A stretch of DNA of 64,000 nucleotides from Cricetomys ansorgei (lineage: Eukaryota; Chordata; Mammalia; Rodentia; Nesomyidae), in contig JAMJFZ010000818.1 of the NCBI GenBank assembly GCA_026225945.1, forward strand, positions 6,058,501 to 6,122,500. Reading direction: 5' to 3'. How positions within the stretch are numbered: position 1 is the stretch's first letter; each line of letters opens with the position of its first letter. Positions 62,450 to 64,000 of this stretch are shown here, one piece after another. Both the position numbers and the translations under genes were made by a program. The notes below the pieces were generated by a model. It was not told where the DNA came from and made no database searches. It was given only the letters and a program-made list of their open reading frames with translations.

Positions 62450-62870
62450 TTCAAGAGAGCCACTGTCACTACTCATAAGTGACCCCCAAGGTCAGGCATC
62501 TTGACACTTTCTCATAGGATGCCGTGGGGAGGGTCAGTTGATTCTCACCTGAGGGTCCGGCCACTCCCTCCTGCAGCCATCTTCCGGCTGTATGTAATTC
62601 TGTCCCAGCTCTATGGGTTCCATGGTCTCCAGAGGTGGATGAGTATACAGAGTATGCAAGGTTAACTGAAAGGGGCGGAGGACGCGCCTACGCAACTATG
62701 GGGAAGTCATCACCCATGCCTGGGTAAGACTTTCCAGTGATGTAGCAGTTTGGGGGTTATACATGCTCTGTAAGTAAGCCCAGTACATTCAGTGGCTCAT
62801 GTTGGATCCTGGCAGAATTATTAGTCCATTGTTGGTACCCTGTGTGGGTACCATGCCTTCCCAGCAGAAG
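62450..62870. other. Unassigned sequence
   Basis: About 420 bases; no recognised element. Confidence 0.4.
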
Positions 62871-62873
62871 TTC

Positions 62874-62874
62874 T

Positions 62875-62927
<53 letters not shown>

Positions 62928-62928
62928 T
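62874..62928. repeat. (GT)n microsatellite
   Basis: About 25 GT units, followed by ATTGTGTGTGCATGCATATA. Confidence 0.95.
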
Positions 62929-63184
62929 TGTGTGTGCATGCATATATATCAAGAGACACCACACAGGTCCACAAAATGAAGCAGCAAGTTGGCAGAGGGA
63001 AGTAGAGAAACGTACAAGAGCTTTTGCTGTGGTTTCTGAGGAAAGGAACTGGTGAAACAGGTCGATGGTTTTCAGATTGACTGTTTGAACCAGCTGTTAG
63101 GTTCTGGAGCTCTGGAGCCATCCTTGCTTGTATCTTACAAGGGATAGAGGTCAAGAGAAAGAGCTCCACTGAAGAAGAGCTGCA

Positions 63185-63305
63185 AGAGTGTCTGGTGACA
63201 TAGGCCTACAATTTCCAAAGGCCTCAGCAAAAGGATCACAAGTTCAAGGCCAGACTGGGAACTCAGTGAGACTCTGCCTCAAAGTAAAAATGCTGAAAAT
63301 ATAGA
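63185..63305 (+). mobile_element. B1-like monomer of the dimeric SINE, sense
   Basis: TGACATAGGCCTACAATTTC, CACAAGTTCAAGGCCAGACT and GAGACTCTGCCTCAAAG, then an A-rich linker (AAAATATAGAAAGAAGG) into the ID half. Confidence 0.75.
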
Positions 63306-63560
63306 AAGAAGGCTGGACATATCTCAGTGGTAGAGCCCCTGCCTAGAATCCCCAGTGAAGGACTGGGGTGTGGCTCAGTGGTAGAGCACCTGCCTAGAAT
63401 CCTCCAGTGAGGGGCTGGCGTGTGGCTCAGTGGTAGAGCCCCTGCCTAGAATCCCCCAGTGAGGGGCTGGGGTGTGGCTCAGTGGTAGAGATTTTTCCTA
63501 GAACTGGCCAATTTCTAGGTCCTAGATTTTATCCCCAGTTCTAAAATAAAATAAAATAGA
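63306..63560 (+). repeat. 52-bp A-box minisatellite, 4 units, sense
   Basis: CTCAGTGGTAGAG cores at 63323, 63374, 63426 and 63478 (spacing 51, 52, 52). The last unit departs after the A-box and runs through CCTAGATTTTATCCCC (a degenerate B-box) to a (TAAAA)n tail, so the whole SINE is seen end to end with its ID head multiplied. Confidence 0.95.
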
Positions 63561-63797
63561 TGTCTGGCATGTAGACTCTAGACAGACAGGTTTATAGGTG
63601 ACAGATGAGTTCAAAAGTGAGCCATTTCTGAAAACTGACTGAGCTGGACAGGACTGTACCTTCTAAGTCAACAAGGTCCCAAGATGTCAAAGCACCAGAA
63701 TAAGAACCGAAAGTGTGATCATGCAAACAGAAGGCCAGAGAGGGGAAGGCAGGTACGGACAGCATCCCTGACACAGTCAAGTGTTTACTAGGAAGCT

Positions 63798-64000
63798 ATG
63801 CTCTACCGCTGAGCCACACCCCAGCCCCTCACTGGGGGATTCTAGGCAGGTGCTCTACCACTGAGCCACACCCCAGCCCCTCACTGGGGGATTCTAGGCA
63901 GGTGCTCTACCATTGAGCCACACCCCAGCCCCTCACTGGGGGTTCTAGGTAGGGGCTCTACCACTGAGCCACACCCCAACCCCTCACTGGGGGATTCTAG
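63798..64000 (-). repeat. 52-bp A-box minisatellite, at least 4 units, cut by the window edge
   Basis: TACC.CTGAG cores at 63804, 63856, 63908 and 63959 (spacing 52, 52, 51), then part of a further unit to the last base. Opposite orientation to the array 240 bases upstream. The right end and any B1 monomer lie outside the window. Confidence 0.95.

Overview
This window looks like non-coding DNA of a muroid (mouse-, rat- or hamster-like) rodent nuclear genome. The evidence is the repeat content: B1 (7SL-derived), B2/B3 (tRNA-derived) and B4/RSINE1-type composite SINEs, ID-like tRNA heads, an Lx-type L1 3' UTR, many MaLR/ERVL-like solo LTRs of the TGTGATGG kind, rodent hAT-Charlie (URR1-like) elements, older L1M/HAL1 and MIR relics, and dozens of (CA)n, (CT)n and (GGAA)n microsatellites. 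The species cannot be fixed by reading alone. No convincing protein-coding exon, rRNA, real tRNA, CRISPR or bacterial feature was seen. The open frames present are short and mostly lie in microsatellites or repeats, so the segment is best read as intergenic or deep intronic. All repeat family names come from memory of consensus motifs, not from a search.

Layout. 0-4 kb: SINEs, GGAA and GGA repeats. 4.2-8.6 kb: antisense L1 block (Lx 3' UTR, then L1M 3' UTR, an LTR, and an ORF2 relic), cut by younger SINEs. 9-12.6 kb: RSINE1, MIR, a truncated URR1, a 17-bp minisatellite, a 55-bp minisatellite and an LTR. 12.8-18 kb: mostly unassigned sequence with B1/B2 copies and an (ATC)(GT)(GA) tract. 18.6-24.5 kb: LTRs, a HAL1/L1M relic, polypurine tracts and a 92-nt pyrimidine tract. 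26.3-27 kb: a TG-rich minisatellite. 28.4-29.5 kb: a perfect AT palindrome and a large 52-bp minisatellite. 31-40 kb: MIR, a full-length URR1, a GATA-rich unique stretch, RSINE1 copies and a second HAL1/L1M relic. 40.9-52 kb: further 52-bp arrays among RSINE1, L1 and LTR fragments. 52.8-53.8 kb: three LTR pieces in a row. 54-60 kb: unassigned sequence plus SINEs. 61.1-61.4 kb: a foldback inverted repeat. 63.2-64 kb: two more 52-bp arrays in opposite orientation, the last running off the window.

The most distinctive system is a 52-bp tandem repeat derived from the tRNA/ID-like half of a B1+ID dimeric SINE. It occurs at six places (about 41 units in all), in both orientations, and always with the same new junction. 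Each typical unit keeps the RNA polymerase III A-box segment (GGCTCAGTGGTAGAGC), while most internal units have lost the B-box. Four loci still adjoin a B1-like monomer, so SINEs apparently seeded the arrays. A separate 17-bp minisatellite at 11.06-11.33 kb is, on its reverse strand, a tandem of nearly the same A-box motif. The arrays may simply be neutral minisatellites; any transcriptional or hairpin role is inference.
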